From: an uncultured Serinicoccus sp.
GTDB taxonomy: Bacteria; Actinomycetota; Actinomycetes; Actinomycetales; Dermatophilaceae
Length of the DNA stretch: 64,000 nucleotides
NCBI RefSeq assembly: GCF_947487915.1
Contig: NZ_CANKYH010000009.1
Span: 211,177 to 275,176 of the forward strand
Direction of reading: 5' to 3'
Below, piece after piece: positions 1 through 12,135 of the stretch. How positions within the stretch are numbered: position 1 is the stretch's first letter; the number at the start of each line of letters is the position of its first letter. The position numbers and the translations under genes were made by a program. The notes under the pieces are model-generated. The model had not been told where the DNA came from, did no database searches, and saw only the letters and a list, made by a program, of their open reading frames with translations.

Positions 1-2091
1 CGTCGTCGCCGCGGCGCCGGGGACGTCGACGGCCCACGGGAGGGGGACGTGCCCTTCGACCAGGCCGCGGAGGTCGACCGCGCGGCGCGGCGTGCCCGGC
101 GGGCAGGGGCCCGCAAGGCCGCGGCCGGCGACGACAGCGCGGGGGAGGTCACGCCACCGGCGACCGGCGGGACCACGGCGAAGGCCGCCCCCCGGCCCGG
201 GCCGAGGGCGGCTCCGGCCCGGGACGCCCAGGGCGACTCCACGGACGAGATCCCCGGGCCCCGTCCCGGGCAGAAGCGGCCGGCCGCCCCCACCGCGGTC
301 GAGAAGGCCAAGGCGGCGAAGTCCGAGCTCGAGGCACCGCCGACGGCCCAGCTGCCACAGCGGGTGGAGCAGCTGCAACTCGCCGGCGACATCACCTACA
401 CCCTCCCGGAGTCCGCGCTGCTCAAGCCCGGCACCCCGCACAAGGAACGCTCGGAGGCCAACGACAAGGTGGTCGAGGCGCTGACCGGCGTGCTCGAGGA
501 CTTCAACATCGACGCCCAGGTCACCGACTTCAGCCGGGGGCCGACCGTCACCCGCTACGAGGTGGAGCTCGGACCCGGCGTCAAGGTGGAGCGGATCACC
601 GCGCTGTCCAAGAACATCGCGTATGCCGTCGCCAGCGCCGACGTGCGCATCCTGTCGCCCATCCCGGGCAAGTCGGCGGTCGGCGTGGAGATCCCCAACG
701 CGGACCGGGAGAACGTCAGCCTCGGCGACGTCCTGCGCAGCCAGACGGCGCGCAACAACACCCATCCGATGGTCATGGGCGTCGGCAAGGACGTCGAGGG
801 TGGCTACGTCATCGCCAACCTCGCCAAGATGCCGCACATGCTCGTCGCCGGGGCCACCGGCTCCGGCAAGTCGAGCTTCGTCAACTCGATGATCACCTCG
901 ATCCTCATGCGGTCGACCCCCGACGAGGTGCGCCTCATCCTCGTCGACCCCAAGCGGGTCGAGCTCACGGCATACGAGGGCGTCCCGCACCTCATCACCC
1001 CCATCATCACCAACCCCAAGAAGGCCGCCGAGGCGCTCGCCTGGGTGGTCAAGGAGATGGACCACCGCTACGACGACCTCGCGGCGTTCGGCTACAAGCA
1101 CATCGACGACTTCAACAAGGCCATCCGGGCCGGCAAGGTCACGCCCCCGCCGGGGTCGGAGCGGGTGCTGCAGCCCTACCCCTACCTGCTCGTCGTCGTG
1201 GACGAGCTCGCCGACCTCATGATGGTCGCCCCGCGCGACGTCGAGGAGTCGGTGGTGCGCATCACCCAGCTCGCCCGGGCTGCCGGCATCCACCTGGTGC
1301 TCGCCACCCAGCGCCCCAGCGTCGACGTGGTCACCGGCCTCATCAAGGCCAACGTGCCGAGCCGGATGGCCTTCGCGACGTCCTCGCTGGCCGACTCGCG
1401 GGTCGTGCTGGACCAGCCGGGTGCGGAGAAGCTCATCGGCATGGGCGACGCGCTCTTCCTGCCCATGGGCGCGAGCAAGACGATGCGCGTGCAGGGGTCC
1501 TGGGTCACCGAGTCCGAGATCCACGACGTCGTCGCGCACGTCACCGGGCAGCTCAAGCCGAAGTACGTCGAGGAGGTCATCGCCGCTCCGGCCAGGAAGC
1601 AGATCGACGAGGACATCGGCGACGACCTCGATCTCCTCCTCCAGGCCACCGAGCAGGTCGTCACGACCCAGTTCGGCTCGACCTCGATGCTGCAGCGCAA
1701 GCTGCGCGTCGGCTTCGCCAAGGCGGGCCGCCTCATGGACCTCATGGAGAGCCGGGGCATCGTGGGACCGTCCGAGGGCAGCAAGGCCCGCGACGTGCTG
1801 GTCAAGCCCGACGACCTCGCGACCACCCTCGCGCTGATGCAGGGTCAGGACCCGCCCCGACCCGAGGTGGAGTCCGACACCGCCCCCTTCGACGCTGACC
1901 CGACGGAGGTCGACGCCGAGGACGACGCCGGCGACGAGGAGCTGTCCGGCTCCCCGCGCGGAGACGGCGCGCCGGCCCACCCGGCCCCTCGGGACACCCG
2001 CTACGACGGCGACCCGATCAGCGGCAGCTACGTCGAGGACGAGGAGGAACCCGAGAGCGAGGACGCCTGGTCGCTCACGGGGCGTGACTGA
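1..2091 (+). CDS. ftsK: DNA translocase FtsK (3' part, gene starts before the window)
   Basis: FtsK/SpoIIIE hexameric DNA pump that moves chromosome ends through the closing division septum. The frame is open from base 1, so the GTG at 49 is probably internal; the N-terminal membrane helices lie outside the window. Visible in order: a charged Pro/Ala-rich linker (to about base 340), the alpha domain, the motor with Walker A GATGSGKS (850-873) and Walker [12 protein letters not shown] (around 1190-1215), and the C-terminal gamma winged helix (about 1620-1810) that reads KOPS-type DNA and contacts XerD. An acidic tail follows. The stop overlaps the next gene by 8 bases, so the two are probably co-translated. 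The family call is firm. Confidence 0.95.
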   Translation, partial: RRRRGAGDVDGPREGDVPFDQAAEVDRAARRARRAGARKAAAGDDSAGEVTPPATGGTTAKAAPRPGPRAAPARDAQGDSTDEIPGPRPGQKRPAAPTAVEKAKAAKSELEAPPTAQLPQRVEQLQLAGDITYTLPESALLKPGTPHKERSEANDKVVEALTGVLEDFNIDAQVTDFSRGPTVTRYEVELGPGVKVERITALSKNIAYAVASADVRILSPIPGKSAVGVEIPNADRENVSLGDVLRSQTARNNTHPMVMGVGKDVEGGYVIANLAKMPHMLVAGATGSGKSSFVNSMITSILMRSTPDEVRLILVDPKRVELTAYEGVPHLITPIITNPKKAAEALAWVVKEMDHRYDDLAAFGYKHIDDFNKAIRAGKVTPPPGSERVLQPYPYLLVVVDELADLMMVAPRDVEESVVRITQLARAAGIHLVLATQRPSVDVVTGLIKANVPSRMAFATSSLADSRVVLDQPGAEKLIGMGDALFLPMGASKTMRVQGSWVTESEIHDVVAHVTGQLKPKYVEEVIAAPARKQIDEDIGDDLDLLLQATEQVVTTQFGSTSMLQRKLRVGFAKAGRLMDLMESRGIVGPSEGSKARDVLVKPDDLATTLALMQGQDPPRPEVESDTAPFDADPTEVDAEDDAGDEELSGSPRGDGAPAHPAPRDTRYDGDPISGSYVEDEEEPESEDAWSLTGRD

Positions 2092-2812
2092 CGTGGCTCC
2101 CGGGCGCCGCAGCTCGTGGGAGTGGGTCGCGGCCGGGACCGGCCTCTGGGAGTCGACGCTCGCGTCCGTCGAGGACCAGGCGCTGCGGGCACCCTCGCTG
2201 CTGCCCGGGTGGAGCCGGGCGCACGTCGTGGCGCACGTCGCGCTCAACGCCCGCGCCCTGGGCCACCTCGTCACCTGGGCCCGCACCGGCGTCGAGACGC
2301 CCATGTATGCCTCGCCGCAGGCTCGCGACGCCGACATCGAGGAGCTGGCCGGCGCCCCGGCGCAGGTCCTGCGGGTGCGTTCGCGCGAGGAGGCGCAGGC
2401 GCTGGCGCAGGGGATGGGGCAGCTGGGGGCGGAGCAGTGGCAGGTCCGGGTGCGCGTCCGGCAGGGCACCGCGATCGCGGCGGACACGATCCCCTGGCTC
2501 CGGGCGCGGGAGGTCTTCCTGCACGCGCTCGACCTGGGCGCCGGGGCCTGCGACCAGGACCTGCCCGTAGCCTTCGCCCACGCCCTCCTGGGCGACGTCT
2601 CCCGGCAGCGGTCCCGCGTGGAGGGCCACCCGAGCCTGGTCCTGCGCGAGGAGGACGGCCGGGCCCGCTGGGAGGTCGGTCGCCCCGGGCCGGGGGCGCC
2701 GCAGGTGGTCGGCGACGTCCGCGCGCTGGCGGCCTGGGTGACCGGGCGCCCGGTCACGCTGCCGGTCGCGGCCACCGGGGGCGGGCTGCCGCAGCTGCCG
2801 CCCTGGCTCTAG
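2084..2812 (+). CDS. Maleylpyruvate isomerase-family mycothiol-dependent enzyme
   Basis: A 242-residue protein of the DinB-fold MDMPI family, whose members use mycothiol, the actinobacterial thiol, in isomerase or transferase reactions. The N-terminal segment has the family pattern [18 protein letters not shown] (about residues 43-60). Its histidines, together with a later one in FLHALDLG (about 145-152), would bind the divalent metal. A smaller C-terminal domain follows (about 170-242). It starts at GTG 2084 inside the end of ftsK, which suggests coupling. The substrate cannot be read from sequence: true maleylpyruvate isomerase, another mycothiol S-transferase and a detoxification enzyme are all possible. 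Confidence 0.8.
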   Translation: MTDVAPGRRSSWEWVAAGTGLWESTLASVEDQALRAPSLLPGWSRAHVVAHVALNARALGHLVTWARTGVETPMYASPQARDADIEELAGAPAQVLRVRSREEAQALAQGMGQLGAEQWQVRVRVRQGTAIAADTIPWLRAREVFLHALDLGAGACDQDLPVAFAHALLGDVSRQRSRVEGHPSLVLREEDGRARWEVGRPGPGAPQVVGDVRALAAWVTGRPVTLPVAATGGGLPQLPPWL

Positions 2813-2820
2813 GGCCTCGG

Positions 2821-3957
2821 TCAGGCCGTCGCCGCGTTCTCGACGTCCTGCAGGACGCGCAGGGCGTTGCCGTGGGCCAGCGCGTCCAGGTCGGCGGCGG
2901 ACCACCCCCGGTCCCGCAGCTCGGCGAGCAGGGCCGGGTAGGTCGAGACGTCCTCGAGCCCGACGACGACCTGCTCGGTGCCGTCGAAGTCCCCGCCCAG
3001 CCCGAGGTGCGCGACGCCGGCGACGGCGCGCAGGTGGTCCAGGTGGTCGGCCACCTGCCGGAGCGTCGCCACCGGCCGGGGGTGACGCTGCTCCCAGGAG
3101 ACGGCGAAGCGGGTCATCGTCGGGTGGTCGTTGGGGTCGAGCCCCGCGTCCTGCGCCGCCTCGCGTGCGTCGACCTGCCAACGCCAGCAGGCGGGGGAGA
3201 CGAACTGCGGCACGAAGGTCGCCATGCAGACCCCTCCCGCGGCGGCCATCGAGGCCAGCACGTCGTCCGGCACGTTGCGCGGCGAGGGGCAGAGGGCGCG
3301 GACGTTGGAGTGGCTGAACAGCACGGGTGCCGTCGCCGCCGCCAGCGCGTCACGCATCGTCGTGGCCGCGACGTGGGAGAGGTCCACGAGCATGCCCAGG
3401 CGGTTGAGCTCGCCGACCACCCGGCGGCCGAAGTCCGTCAGGCCGCCGTGCTCTGGAGCGTCGGTGGCGCTGTCGGCCCAGGGGGTGTTGTGGTTGTGGG
3501 TGAGGGTGAGGTAGCGGACCCCCAGCCGGTGCAGCACCCGCAGCACACCCAGCGACGAGCCGATCGAGTGCCCGCCCTCGGCGCCCAGCAGCGAGGCGAC
3601 CCGCCCCTGCGCCATCGCCTCGCGCACCTGCGCGGCGGTGGTCGCCAGCGTGAGGCGGTCGGCATACCGCTCGACCAGGCGGTGCACGAGGTCGATCTGC
3701 TCGAGCGTGGTCGCCACGGCCTCAGCCTCGCCCAGCGAGGACGGGACGTAGACCGACCAGAACTGCCCGCCCACCCCTCCCCGGCCCAGCCGGGGCAGGT
3801 CGGTGTGCAGACCACGGCCCCGCGTGGCCACGCGCAGGTCGACCTCCGGGCCGCGCTCGGTGCCGACCAGCTCGCGCAGCGCCCAGGGCAGGTCGTTGTG
3901 CCCGTCGATGACCAGGTGCCGACCGCTCCCGGACCCGGGGTCCGCCTGCTCGTCCAT
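2821..3957 (-). CDS. Membrane dipeptidase, peptidase family M19
   Basis: Zinc dipeptidase of the M19 (renal dipeptidase) family, which hydrolyses dipeptides including those with a D-residue at the C-terminus. Near the start, [12 protein letters not shown] holds the metal-binding HxD. Further on are GAEGGHSI with the bridging glutamate, [12 protein letters not shown] and [16 protein letters not shown] with later metal histidines, and GLGGDFDG near the end. Length (378 residues) is normal. I place the start at ATG 3957, giving MDEQADPG; an in-frame start at 4032 would overlap the rimO promoter and adds a Pro/Arg-rich stretch. No signal peptide is seen despite the 'membrane' family name. Divergent from rimO, convergent with the isomerase-like gene. 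Confidence 0.88.
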   Translation of the reverse strand: MDEQADPGSGSGRHLVIDGHNDLPWALRELVGTERGPEVDLRVATRGRGLHTDLPRLGRGGVGGQFWSVYVPSSLGEAEAVATTLEQIDLVHRLVERYADRLTLATTAAQVREAMAQGRVASLLGAEGGHSIGSSLGVLRVLHRLGVRYLTLTHNHNTPWADSATDAPEHGGLTDFGRRVVGELNRLGMLVDLSHVAATTMRDALAAATAPVLFSHSNVRALCPSPRNVPDDVLASMAAAGGVCMATFVPQFVSPACWRWQVDAREAAQDAGLDPNDHPTMTRFAVSWEQRHPRPVATLRQVADHLDHLRAVAGVAHLGLGGDFDGTEQVVVGLEDVSTYPALLAELRDRGWSAADLDALAHGNALRVLQDVENAATA

Positions 3958-4033
3958 GGGCACATCTGACCACGGGGGCCGCGTCCCGGGCCGGGGGGCG
4001 GCGTCGACGGCCGAGGCACGGGGAGGGCGCACC

Positions 4034-4039
4034 TACACT
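4034..4039 (+). promoter_or_regulatory. Candidate -10 box of rimO (leaderless layout)
   Basis: TACACT lies six bases before the rimO ATG at 4046. In actinobacteria this spacing puts the transcription start on the A of the start codon, so no separate ribosome binding site would be used. Inferred from spacing only. Confidence 0.55.
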
Positions 4040-4045
4040 CGAGGG

Positions 4046-5569
4046 ATGCTGGAGTCCACGCGAAGCGTCGCCGTCGTCACCCTGGGGTGCACCCGCAACG
4101 AGGTGGACTCCGAGGAGCTGGCGGGGCGACTGGCGGCCGAGGGCTGGACCCTGGTCGAGGACGCCGCGGACGCCGATGTGGCGGTGGTCAACACCTGCGG
4201 CTTCGTCGAGCAGGCCAAGAAGGACTCGATCGACGCCCTCCTCGAGGCGAACGACCTCAAGCGCACCGGGCGCACCCAGAAGGTGGTCGCCGTGGGGTGC
4301 ATGGCCGAGCGCTACGGCGAGCAGCTCGCCACGGAGCTGCCGGAGGCGGACGCCGTCCTGGGCTTCGACTCCTACGGGGACATGTCCCAGCACCTGCGCA
4401 CCATCCTCGGGGGCGGGAGCGTGCCCTCGCACGTCCCCGCCGACCGGCGCCGGCTGCTGCCCATCTCACCCAGCGCACGGCATACCTCCAGCGCAGGGGT
4501 GGCGCTGCCCGGCCACCAGCAGCCGGGGGGGACTCCGACCCGCACCGGGGTCGAGCCGGCCGTCCCTCTCGAGCAGGTGGCACCGGCCACCGGTCCGCGG
4601 GTGGTCCGCGCCCGCCTGGACGGACGGCCGTGGGCCCCGCTCAAGATCGCCTCGGGCTGCGACCGGCGGTGCGCGTTCTGCGCGATCCCCATGTTCCGCG
4701 GCGCCTTCGTGTCGCGGACGCCGGAGGAGATCCTCGCCGAGGCGGCCTGGCTGGGGGAGCGGGGCGTCAAGGAGCTGTTCCTCGTCAGCGAGAACACCAC
4801 GTCCTACGGCAAGGACCTGGGTGACCTGCGCCTCGTGGACGCGCTGCTGCCCGAGCTGACCCGGGTGCCGGGCATCGAGCGGGTCCGGGTGTCCTACCTG
4901 CAGCCGGCCGAGATCCGTCCCGACCTGCTGGACGCCATGGCCGGCACCCCTGGCGTGGTGCCCTACTTCGACATCTCCTTCCAGCACGCCTCCGGACCGT
5001 TGCTGCGCCGGATGCGCCGCTTCGGCGACCGTGAGTCCTTCCTCGGCCTGCTCGAGCAGGTGCGCTCCCGCGTCCCCGAGGCTGGCATACGGACCAACGT
5101 CATCGTCGGCTTCCCGGGCGAGACCGAGGAGGACGTCGCCGAGCTGACCGACTTCCTCGGGGCGGCGCGCCTCGACGTGGTCGGCGTCTTCGGCTACTCC
5201 GACGAGGACGGCACCGAGGCGGAGGGGTATGCCGACAAGGTCCCCGAGCAGGTGATCCGGGAGCGCGTCGAGCACGTCGGTGCGCTCGTCGAGGAGCTGA
5301 CCGCCCAGCGGGCCGCCGAACGGGTCGGGACGCACGTGGAGGTGCTCGTCGAGGCGGTCGAGGACGACGACGAGGACCTGCGGCTCGTCGGCCGCGCGGG
5401 CCAGCAGGGCCCGGACGTCGACGGTGTGACCTACCTCGTGGACGAGGAGGGCCGGATGCCTGCGCTCGTCCCCGGTGCCGTCGTCACGGCGCGGGTGGTG
5501 GACACCGAGGGTGTGGATCTGGTGGCATGTCCCATCGCGTCCCCCGGCAGCGAGGAGCCCGGCCGATGA
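4046..5569 (+). CDS. rimO: Ribosomal protein S12 methylthiotransferase RimO
   Basis: Radical-SAM enzyme that adds a methylthio group to an aspartate of ribosomal protein S12. The 507-residue protein has the N-terminal UPF0004 domain with three cluster cysteines ([23 protein letters not shown]), a poorly conserved actinobacterial insertion of about 65 residues, and the radical-SAM motif CDRRCAFC with C205, C209 and C212. A TRAM domain ends it (about 425-495). The start is set at ATG 4046 from homology to [13 protein letters not shown] and the -10 box just before it. The stop overlaps the pgsA start as ATGA. It is distinct from the miaB paralogue at 34460 in this window. Confidence 0.95.
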   Translation: MLESTRSVAVVTLGCTRNEVDSEELAGRLAAEGWTLVEDAADADVAVVNTCGFVEQAKKDSIDALLEANDLKRTGRTQKVVAVGCMAERYGEQLATELPEADAVLGFDSYGDMSQHLRTILGGGSVPSHVPADRRRLLPISPSARHTSSAGVALPGHQQPGGTPTRTGVEPAVPLEQVAPATGPRVVRARLDGRPWAPLKIASGCDRRCAFCAIPMFRGAFVSRTPEEILAEAAWLGERGVKELFLVSENTTSYGKDLGDLRLVDALLPELTRVPGIERVRVSYLQPAEIRPDLLDAMAGTPGVVPYFDISFQHASGPLLRRMRRFGDRESFLGLLEQVRSRVPEAGIRTNVIVGFPGETEEDVAELTDFLGAARLDVVGVFGYSDEDGTEAEGYADKVPEQVIRERVEHVGALVEELTAQRAAERVGTHVEVLVEAVEDDDEDLRLVGRAGQQGPDVDGVTYLVDEEGRMPALVPGAVVTARVVDTEGVDLVACPIASPGSEEPGR

Positions 5570-6189
5570 TCGGCCCGCACGACCCCGACGGACCTGACCT
5601 GGCGACCGCCACGGCCTCGCAGCGCGTCTCTCCCTGGAACCTGCCCAACGCGCTCACCGTCCTGCGGATCGCCCTGGTCCCCCTCTTCGGGTGGTTGCTG
5701 CTCAGCGGTGGCGGGGACGACCTCGGGCTGCGGTGGTGGGCGCTCGCCGTCTTCCTCGTGGCCATCGGCACCGACTGGGTGGACGGCCACCTCGCCCGCC
5801 GGCAGGGGCTGATCACCGCCTTCGGCAAGCTCATGGACCCGATCGCCGACAAGGCGCTCATCGGCACCGCCCTCGTCGGCCTCTCCCTCCTCTCCCTCCT
5901 GCCGTGGTGGGTCACCGTCGTCATCCTGGTGCGGGAGGTCGGCATCACGCTCATGCGCTTCGTCGTCATCCGGCGCGGGGTCATCCCGGCGAGCAAGGGC
6001 GGCAAGCTCAAGACGGTGCTGCAGGCCGTGGGGATCGCGGTGCTCCTGGCACCGGTCGCGGGCTGGTTCCAGGACCTCGGGCTGTGGGTCATGTATGCCG
6101 CGACCCTGGTCACGGTCGTGACCGGCGTCGACTACGTCCGTCAGGCCCTGGCGCCGGCGGGCAGGCCGCCGACCGCCGCCGCGTCATGA
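5566..6189 (+). CDS. pgsA: CDP-alcohol phosphatidyltransferase, PgsA type
   Basis: Integral-membrane enzyme that makes phosphatidylglycerol phosphate from CDP-diacylglycerol and glycerol-3-phosphate. The 207-residue protein has the CDP-alcohol signature in [10 protein letters not shown] followed by [10 protein letters not shown] (about residues 71-98), with all expected aspartates, and several hydrophobic helices. Start ATG 5566 overlaps the rimO stop and has GAGGAG upstream; an earlier in-frame ATG (5527) lies inside rimO and is less likely. It overlaps the next gene as ATGA. The rimO-pgsA-cinA-clgR order is a common actinobacterial cluster. Specificity for glycerol-3-phosphate rather than another head group is inferred from that context. 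Confidence 0.92.
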   Translation: MIGPHDPDGPDLATATASQRVSPWNLPNALTVLRIALVPLFGWLLLSGGGDDLGLRWWALAVFLVAIGTDWVDGHLARRQGLITAFGKLMDPIADKALIGTALVGLSLLSLLPWWVTVVILVREVGITLMRFVVIRRGVIPASKGGKLKTVLQAVGIAVLLAPVAGWFQDLGLWVMYAATLVTVVTGVDYVRQALAPAGRPPTAAAS

Positions 6190-6800
6190 CAGGGTCCGCG
6201 GGTGAGTCGCGAGCCGCGGTGCTGGTGCGGGACCTCCTGGCTCGCGAGGAGTCCGTGGTCACCGCCGAGTCGCTGACCGGGGGCCTGGTGTGCGCCGCGC
6301 TGACCGACGTGCCGGGCGCCAGCGGCGCGGTGCGCGGCTCGGTCGTCGCCTACGCCAACCCGGTCAAGGAGCAGGTGCTGGGGGTCGGTGACATGGTGCT
6401 GGAGGGGCCCGGGGCGGTCTCGCAGGAGTGCGCCGAGGCGATGGCCCTCGGAGGGGCCCGGGTGCTGCAGGCCGACTGGTGCGTCTCGACGACCGGGGTG
6501 GCCGGGCCGGGACCCAGCGAGGGCGCCCCCGCGGGCACGGTGCACGTGGCCGTCGCCCGCCGGGAACAGGTGGTGGGCCACCGGATGTTCTCCCTCCATG
6601 GTGACCGTGACCACATCAGGAGGGCGACGGTGAGCGTCGCGCTCGACCTGCTGCAGGACTGCCTGAGGAGAGGTGTGTCGGGCGGGGACGGTACGGTAGA
6701 GGTACGAGGTGCCGCCACGGCATCCGGTCCGGCCCCCGGGTCGGCATGGGTCGACGCAGCGGCACCGGGCACAGCGGACGCGAGAGGTGAGGAGGGATGA
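6186..6800 (+). CDS. CinA-family protein, stand-alone C-terminal (NMN amidase) domain
   Basis: A 204-residue protein made of the C-terminal CinA domain only, the PncC-type nicotinamide-nucleotide amidohydrolase that recycles NMN to nicotinate mononucleotide. Motifs seen: [10 protein letters not shown] with the catalytic serine, [10 protein letters not shown] with the tyrosine/lysine pair, and [20 protein letters not shown]. The N-terminal molybdopterin-like domain of full CinA is absent, as usual in actinobacteria. The last ~40 residues are a loose Ala/Gly/Pro tail. It overlaps pgsA by four bases and its stop overlaps the clgR start, so it sits in one operon. Activity is known for the family and not tested here. 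Confidence 0.88.
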   Translation: MTGSAGESRAAVLVRDLLAREESVVTAESLTGGLVCAALTDVPGASGAVRGSVVAYANPVKEQVLGVGDMVLEGPGAVSQECAEAMALGGARVLQADWCVSTTGVAGPGPSEGAPAGTVHVAVARREQVVGHRMFSLHGDRDHIRRATVSVALDLLQDCLRRGVSGGDGTVEVRGAATASGPAPGSAWVDAAAPGTADARGEEG

Positions 6801-7138
6801 CCATGGTGCTCCTACGACGCGAGCTCGGGGACGCCCTCCGGGAGACGCGGCAGACGCAGGGCCGGACGCTGCGGGAGGTCAGTGCCTCGGCGTCCTGCTC
6901 GCTGGGCTACCTCTCCGAGATCGAGCGGGGGGAGAAGGAGGCGAGCTCGGAGCTGCTGGCCTCGATCTGCCGCGCCCTGGACGTGCCGCTGTCCCAGATG
7001 CTCTCGACCGTCGCCGACCGGGTCAGCCTCACCGAGACCGCCGAGACGCAGATGACGACGGTCCTCACCGAGGGTCTGGCGCAGCCGATCGACCCGCGCC
7101 GCGTCGGTCGCCGCGACTCCGTGGTCTCCGCCGCCTGA
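6797..7138 (+). CDS. clgR: XRE-family transcriptional regulator ClgR
   Basis: Small activator (113 residues) of clp protease and stress genes in actinobacteria. A Cro/C1-type helix-turn-helix fills residues 7-65, with [21 protein letters not shown] and then [20 protein letters not shown], very close to characterised ClgR proteins. ATG 6797 overlaps the preceding stop; ATG 6803 has better spacing from GAGGAGG and may be the true start. The tail ends in Ala-Ala, and known ClgR is degraded by ClpXP through such a C-terminus. In mycobacteria a PspA-like gene follows clgR; here a PP-loop gene follows instead. Confidence 0.9.
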   Translation: MTMVLLRRELGDALRETRQTQGRTLREVSASASCSLGYLSEIERGEKEASSELLASICRALDVPLSQMLSTVADRVSLTETAETQMTTVLTEGLAQPIDPRRVGRRDSVVSAA

Positions 7139-7160
7139 GCCCGACCACGGCGCATCGCTG

Positions 7161-8558
7161 ATGCACCTCGACATCCACCACGAGCCCGGCCGGGTCCACA
7201 TCACGCTGACCCCGGGCGACCGCGAGCCCGACACCCGCAAGGGCGCGCTGGCCAGGCATACCGCGTCGTTCGCGGTCACCGTCGCCCCGCGCAGCCTGCA
7301 CCCCGACCTGCTGGTGCTCTCCGCCGTGCTCTGCGCCCGCCCGTGGATCCGCCGCCAGACGCCGGTGACCAGCAACCTGTCCGGGAGCCCCGCCCTGGCT
7401 GGAGCCCTGGCCTCGGGACCGGGGCTGCGGCTCGGGTCGGTGGACCCGGCCCTGCCCCCGCGGCGCAGGCCCGAGCCGGGGGTGCCCGGGCTGTGCTTCA
7501 GCGGCGGGACCGACAGCGTCGCCACACTCGCCGTGATGCCGGAGACCACCCGCTCCTACCACCTGCTCCGACGGGCGCCGGAGGGCGAGCGGCGCGCCAC
7601 GATGTTCGACACCCGGGCCGCGCAGGAGTCCTGCGAGGTCGTGCGGCGACACGGTCGCCGGGTCGATGTCGTGGGCAGCGACGTGGAGTACCTCCGCGAG
7701 TCGATGGGCTTCCCGCACGACTTCACCACCGCCGTCCCCCTCCTGCTGCACGCCGACCGGGACCGGGTGGACGTCATCGCCTGGGGTGCCCCGCTGGAGG
7801 CGACCTACCGGCTGCAGCGCGGTCACTACCGTGACTTCGCCGACTCGCCCTTCGTGGCCGAGTGGGGCCCGGTCTTCCAGGCGGTCGGGCTCCCGGTGTG
7901 CGTGCCCATCGCCGGTGTCTCCGAGCTGGTCACCAGCAGGATCGTCCACACCCACGCGCTGGGCGCGGCCGCGCAGTCGTGCGTGCGTGGGCCCCGGCTC
8001 GGCTCGCCGTGCGGCCGGTGCGCGAAGTGCGCCCGCAAGACGCTGCTCGCCGGTGCCGTGACCGGTCGATGGCCCTCGGCATCGACGCTCGAGCGCCAGT
8101 GGCGCGGGGCCGAGCCGCGGGCCCACCTGCTCGCCGACCCGATCAAGGTGGAGCCGGTGATCGCCCACGCCGTCCACCGCTACCTCGCCGACGGGGGCGA
8201 CAGCGCCCTGCTGCGCCTCGTCGCCCGCAAGGTCGGCCCGGACCCGCTGCCGTGGCTCTCGCGCTCGTTCGACCCCGCGCTCGAGCTGGTCCCGCAGCCC
8301 TACCGGGAGGAGGTCTCGGACTGGCTGCACCGGGTGGCCCCGCCGATGAGCCCCGCCGAGGAGCAGGCCGTGCGCGACTACGACGTGCGGGGCGAGGACC
8401 GCGCCGCGGCGCAGCAGGCCCTCGTGGACTGGTTCGAGGCCCACCCGCCGCAGGAGCGGTGGTCCCGGCTGCGGGGGCGGGCGCGCCGGGAGTCGCGGGC
8501 CCGGGCGCGACGGACCCGCGACGCGGTGCGCCGCATCCTGCCCGGGACCCGGGCCTGA
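7161..8558 (+). CDS. PP-loop ATPase-like protein with a QueC-like cysteine cluster, function unknown
   Basis: A 465-residue protein I cannot name with certainty. Residues 113-125 read LCFSGGTDSVATL, a PP-loop of the ATP pyrophosphatase fold used to adenylate a substrate. Around 275-293 is SCVRGPRLGSPCGRCAKC, giving C-x10-C-x2-C-x2-C, like the zinc site of QueC/ExsB 7-deazaguanine synthases. The N-terminal ~100 residues and the helical C-terminus (about 315-465, ending very Arg-rich) match nothing I recognise. No other queuosine or 7-deazapurine gene is nearby. It lies 22 bases after clgR without a clear ribosome binding site. It could be a DUF6395-type protein, a nucleotide or tRNA modifier, or an amide ligase. 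Confidence 0.6.
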   Translation: MHLDIHHEPGRVHITLTPGDREPDTRKGALARHTASFAVTVAPRSLHPDLLVLSAVLCARPWIRRQTPVTSNLSGSPALAGALASGPGLRLGSVDPALPPRRRPEPGVPGLCFSGGTDSVATLAVMPETTRSYHLLRRAPEGERRATMFDTRAAQESCEVVRRHGRRVDVVGSDVEYLRESMGFPHDFTTAVPLLLHADRDRVDVIAWGAPLEATYRLQRGHYRDFADSPFVAEWGPVFQAVGLPVCVPIAGVSELVTSRIVHTHALGAAAQSCVRGPRLGSPCGRCAKCARKTLLAGAVTGRWPSASTLERQWRGAEPRAHLLADPIKVEPVIAHAVHRYLADGGDSALLRLVARKVGPDPLPWLSRSFDPALELVPQPYREEVSDWLHRVAPPMSPAEEQAVRDYDVRGEDRAAAQQALVDWFEAHPPQERWSRLRGRARRESRARARRTRDAVRRILPGTRA

Positions 8559-8589
8559 CCCGCGTGCGTGCCGGGACCGCAGGAGAGGG

Positions 8590-9447
8590 TCAGTAGCTCG
8601 GCCGCCGCCCGTGCCCGAGGGGCGACTGCGGGCGCCCGTCGTCGGTCGGGGCGCGACCTCCCTGACAGCGGGGGCAGGAGAACATCACGCGTTCCTGGGG
8701 CTGGCGGCCGATCGGCGCCAGCCGGATCGTGCTCCCGCAGCGCTTGCAGGGCAGCCCCATGCGCCCGTGCACCCACGCGTCGTCATCGTTGACGTCACCC
8801 CGTCCGGTGATGGTCGTCCGGCCCGCCCGGCAGCTGACGACCAGCAGTCGGCGGGCCAGCTCGAGCAGCTCGCGCACCTGCTCCTCGTCCAGCTCTCCGA
8901 CGGGGGTCCACGGGTTGATGCCGAGCAGGAAGAGCGGCTCGGCGGTGAAGATCGTGCCCATGCCCGCCACGTTGCGCTGGTCGAGGCAGGCCTCGGTGAC
9001 GGTCCGTGCCGGGTCGGAGCGCACGTTGGACAGGGCGAGCTCGCCGTCGTACGCCGGGTCCAGCAGGTCCGGACCGAGGTGGCCGACCACCCGGTGCTCC
9101 TCGCTGGTGCGGACCAGCTCGAGCATCCCCAGGGAGTCCCCGACGGCGACCCGGCGCCCGGTCCACACCAGCATCCGCACGGTATGCCGTCGTGCCAGCG
9201 CGTGCCGGCGCGCCACCGGGTGGACCCGCCAGGACCCCTCCATCCGCAGGTGGCTGTGGACGGTGACGTCACCCTCGACCCGGTGCAGCAGGTGCTTGCC
9301 GCGGGGCACGACCTCCAGGGTCCGGCGTCCGGAGAGATCGGCCGTGGCGTGGGCGGGTACCCGCACGTCCGAGCCCTCGAGAACCTCGCCGGCCAGGGCC
9401 TGGTGCAACCGCCGCGCCGTCCGCCAGACCGCGTCGCCCTCAGGCAC
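8590..9447 (-). CDS. nei: Endonuclease VIII-like DNA glycosylase (Fpg/Nei family)
   Basis: Bifunctional glycosylase/AP lyase that removes oxidised bases. The 285-residue protein begins PEGDAVWRTA after the start residue, with catalytic Pro2 and Glu3; PEGD and the following Trp are typical of actinobacterial Nei rather than Fpg (PELP). The helix-two-turn-helix lies around NVAGMGTIFTAEPLF and the C-terminal zinc finger is CKRCG...CPRC. Start GTG 9447 overlaps the stop of the upstream ROK-like gene by 8 bases. In Mycobacterium tuberculosis nei sits directly beside lhr; here three genes lie between them. Confidence 0.9.
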   Translation of the reverse strand: MPEGDAVWRTARRLHQALAGEVLEGSDVRVPAHATADLSGRRTLEVVPRGKHLLHRVEGDVTVHSHLRMEGSWRVHPVARRHALARRHTVRMLVWTGRRVAVGDSLGMLELVRTSEEHRVVGHLGPDLLDPAYDGELALSNVRSDPARTVTEACLDQRNVAGMGTIFTAEPLFLLGINPWTPVGELDEEQVRELLELARRLLVVSCRAGRTTITGRGDVNDDDAWVHGRMGLPCKRCGSTIRLAPIGRQPQERVMFSCPRCQGGRAPTDDGRPQSPLGHGRRPSY

Positions 9448-10392
9448 CGGTGAACCCCGTCCCGAGCGACGTGCCGATGCTGATGACCGCGGCCGCCGGG
9501 AGGGGCGAGGGCACGGACAGGGCGGCAGCCGCTCCGTCGTTGACCAGCAGGTCGACCTGGACCGGCCGGCCGAGGCGGGCCGACAGCTCGCCGGAGAGGC
9601 GGGCGCGGGGGTCCTCCTCGGGCCGGGCGATCGTGCCGTAGGTCTCGTCGTCGTCCAGCCGTCCGTCCACGACGTAGTTGGCGATGGCGACGCGCACCCG
9701 CAGCGGACCGGTCTCGTGGTCGTCCGGGAGGACCCGTCGGCACGCCTGGGCCACGAGGTCCAGGAGGGCGGTGGGGGCCGGCCAGGTGCGCGTCTCGAAG
9801 GGGGTCCAGGGGACGGCCACCGCCACCGAGGGCCCGAGCAGGCCCTGGCGGACCCGGGACGCCTTGATGCTCGAGTGACCGAGGTCGAGGACGACGCCCG
9901 GGTCGTCACCGACGCCGACCGCGAGGCCCACCAGCGCGGCCCGGCCCGGGTCGGGCGCCACCTCCGCGCCGTGCGCCCGCAGCCGGGGGTCTCCGGAGGC
10001 ACGGGACCCCAGCTCGCCGGCGACGACGCCACCGCACACGACCACACGAGCGGCCGTCTCCCACCGGGCCCAGTCCGCCTCGGTCCACTCGGCGCGGGCC
10101 GCACGGTCGGCGGCGGTCGGGCTGCGCACGGTCCGCAGCAGGTGCGCGAACGCGTCGACCCACTCCTCGGCGACCCCCTCCGCCCACGCGTCCCCGGCCC
10201 GGAGGGCACGGTCGAGCACCAGCAGCGGCGCACCCTCCACCGCGACCTCGGCCTCGGACGCCGCGGCCCGGACGGTCGCGGACAACCCGGTGGCGCCCAG
10301 CACCCGCCCCGCAGGCCGCCCGTGCCAGGTCGCGCCGGGGCGCAGCAGCACCGTCCGGTTCAGACCCGTCCGCCGGGTGATGTCGGGTGCCC

Positions 10393-10396
<4 letters not shown>
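9440..10396 (-). CDS. ROK/actin-fold ATPase-domain protein, substrate unknown
   Basis: A 318-residue protein whose C-terminal half (from about residue 165) has the actin-like phosphotransferase pattern: phosphate-1 loop VVLDLGHSSIKA, VNDGAAAAL where ROK kinases keep the catalytic NDA/G aspartate, and phosphate-2 loop ISIGTSLGTGF at the very end. The N-terminal ~160 residues form an Arg/Ala-rich domain of unclear fold that may hold half of a degenerate ROK lobe. The zinc motif of sugar-binding ROK kinases is not seen. It is sandwiched by overlaps: GTGA with the ABC-F stop and 8 bases with nei. Sugar kinase and non-catalytic regulator are both possible. Confidence 0.6.

Positions 10397-12132
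<1,736 letters not shown>

Positions 12133-12135
<3 letters not shown>

Noticed and set aside
5527..5565. Earlier ATG for pgsA
   Set aside because: It adds 13 residues inside rimO without a ribosome binding site; ATG 5566 has GAGGAG and the usual ATGA coupling.
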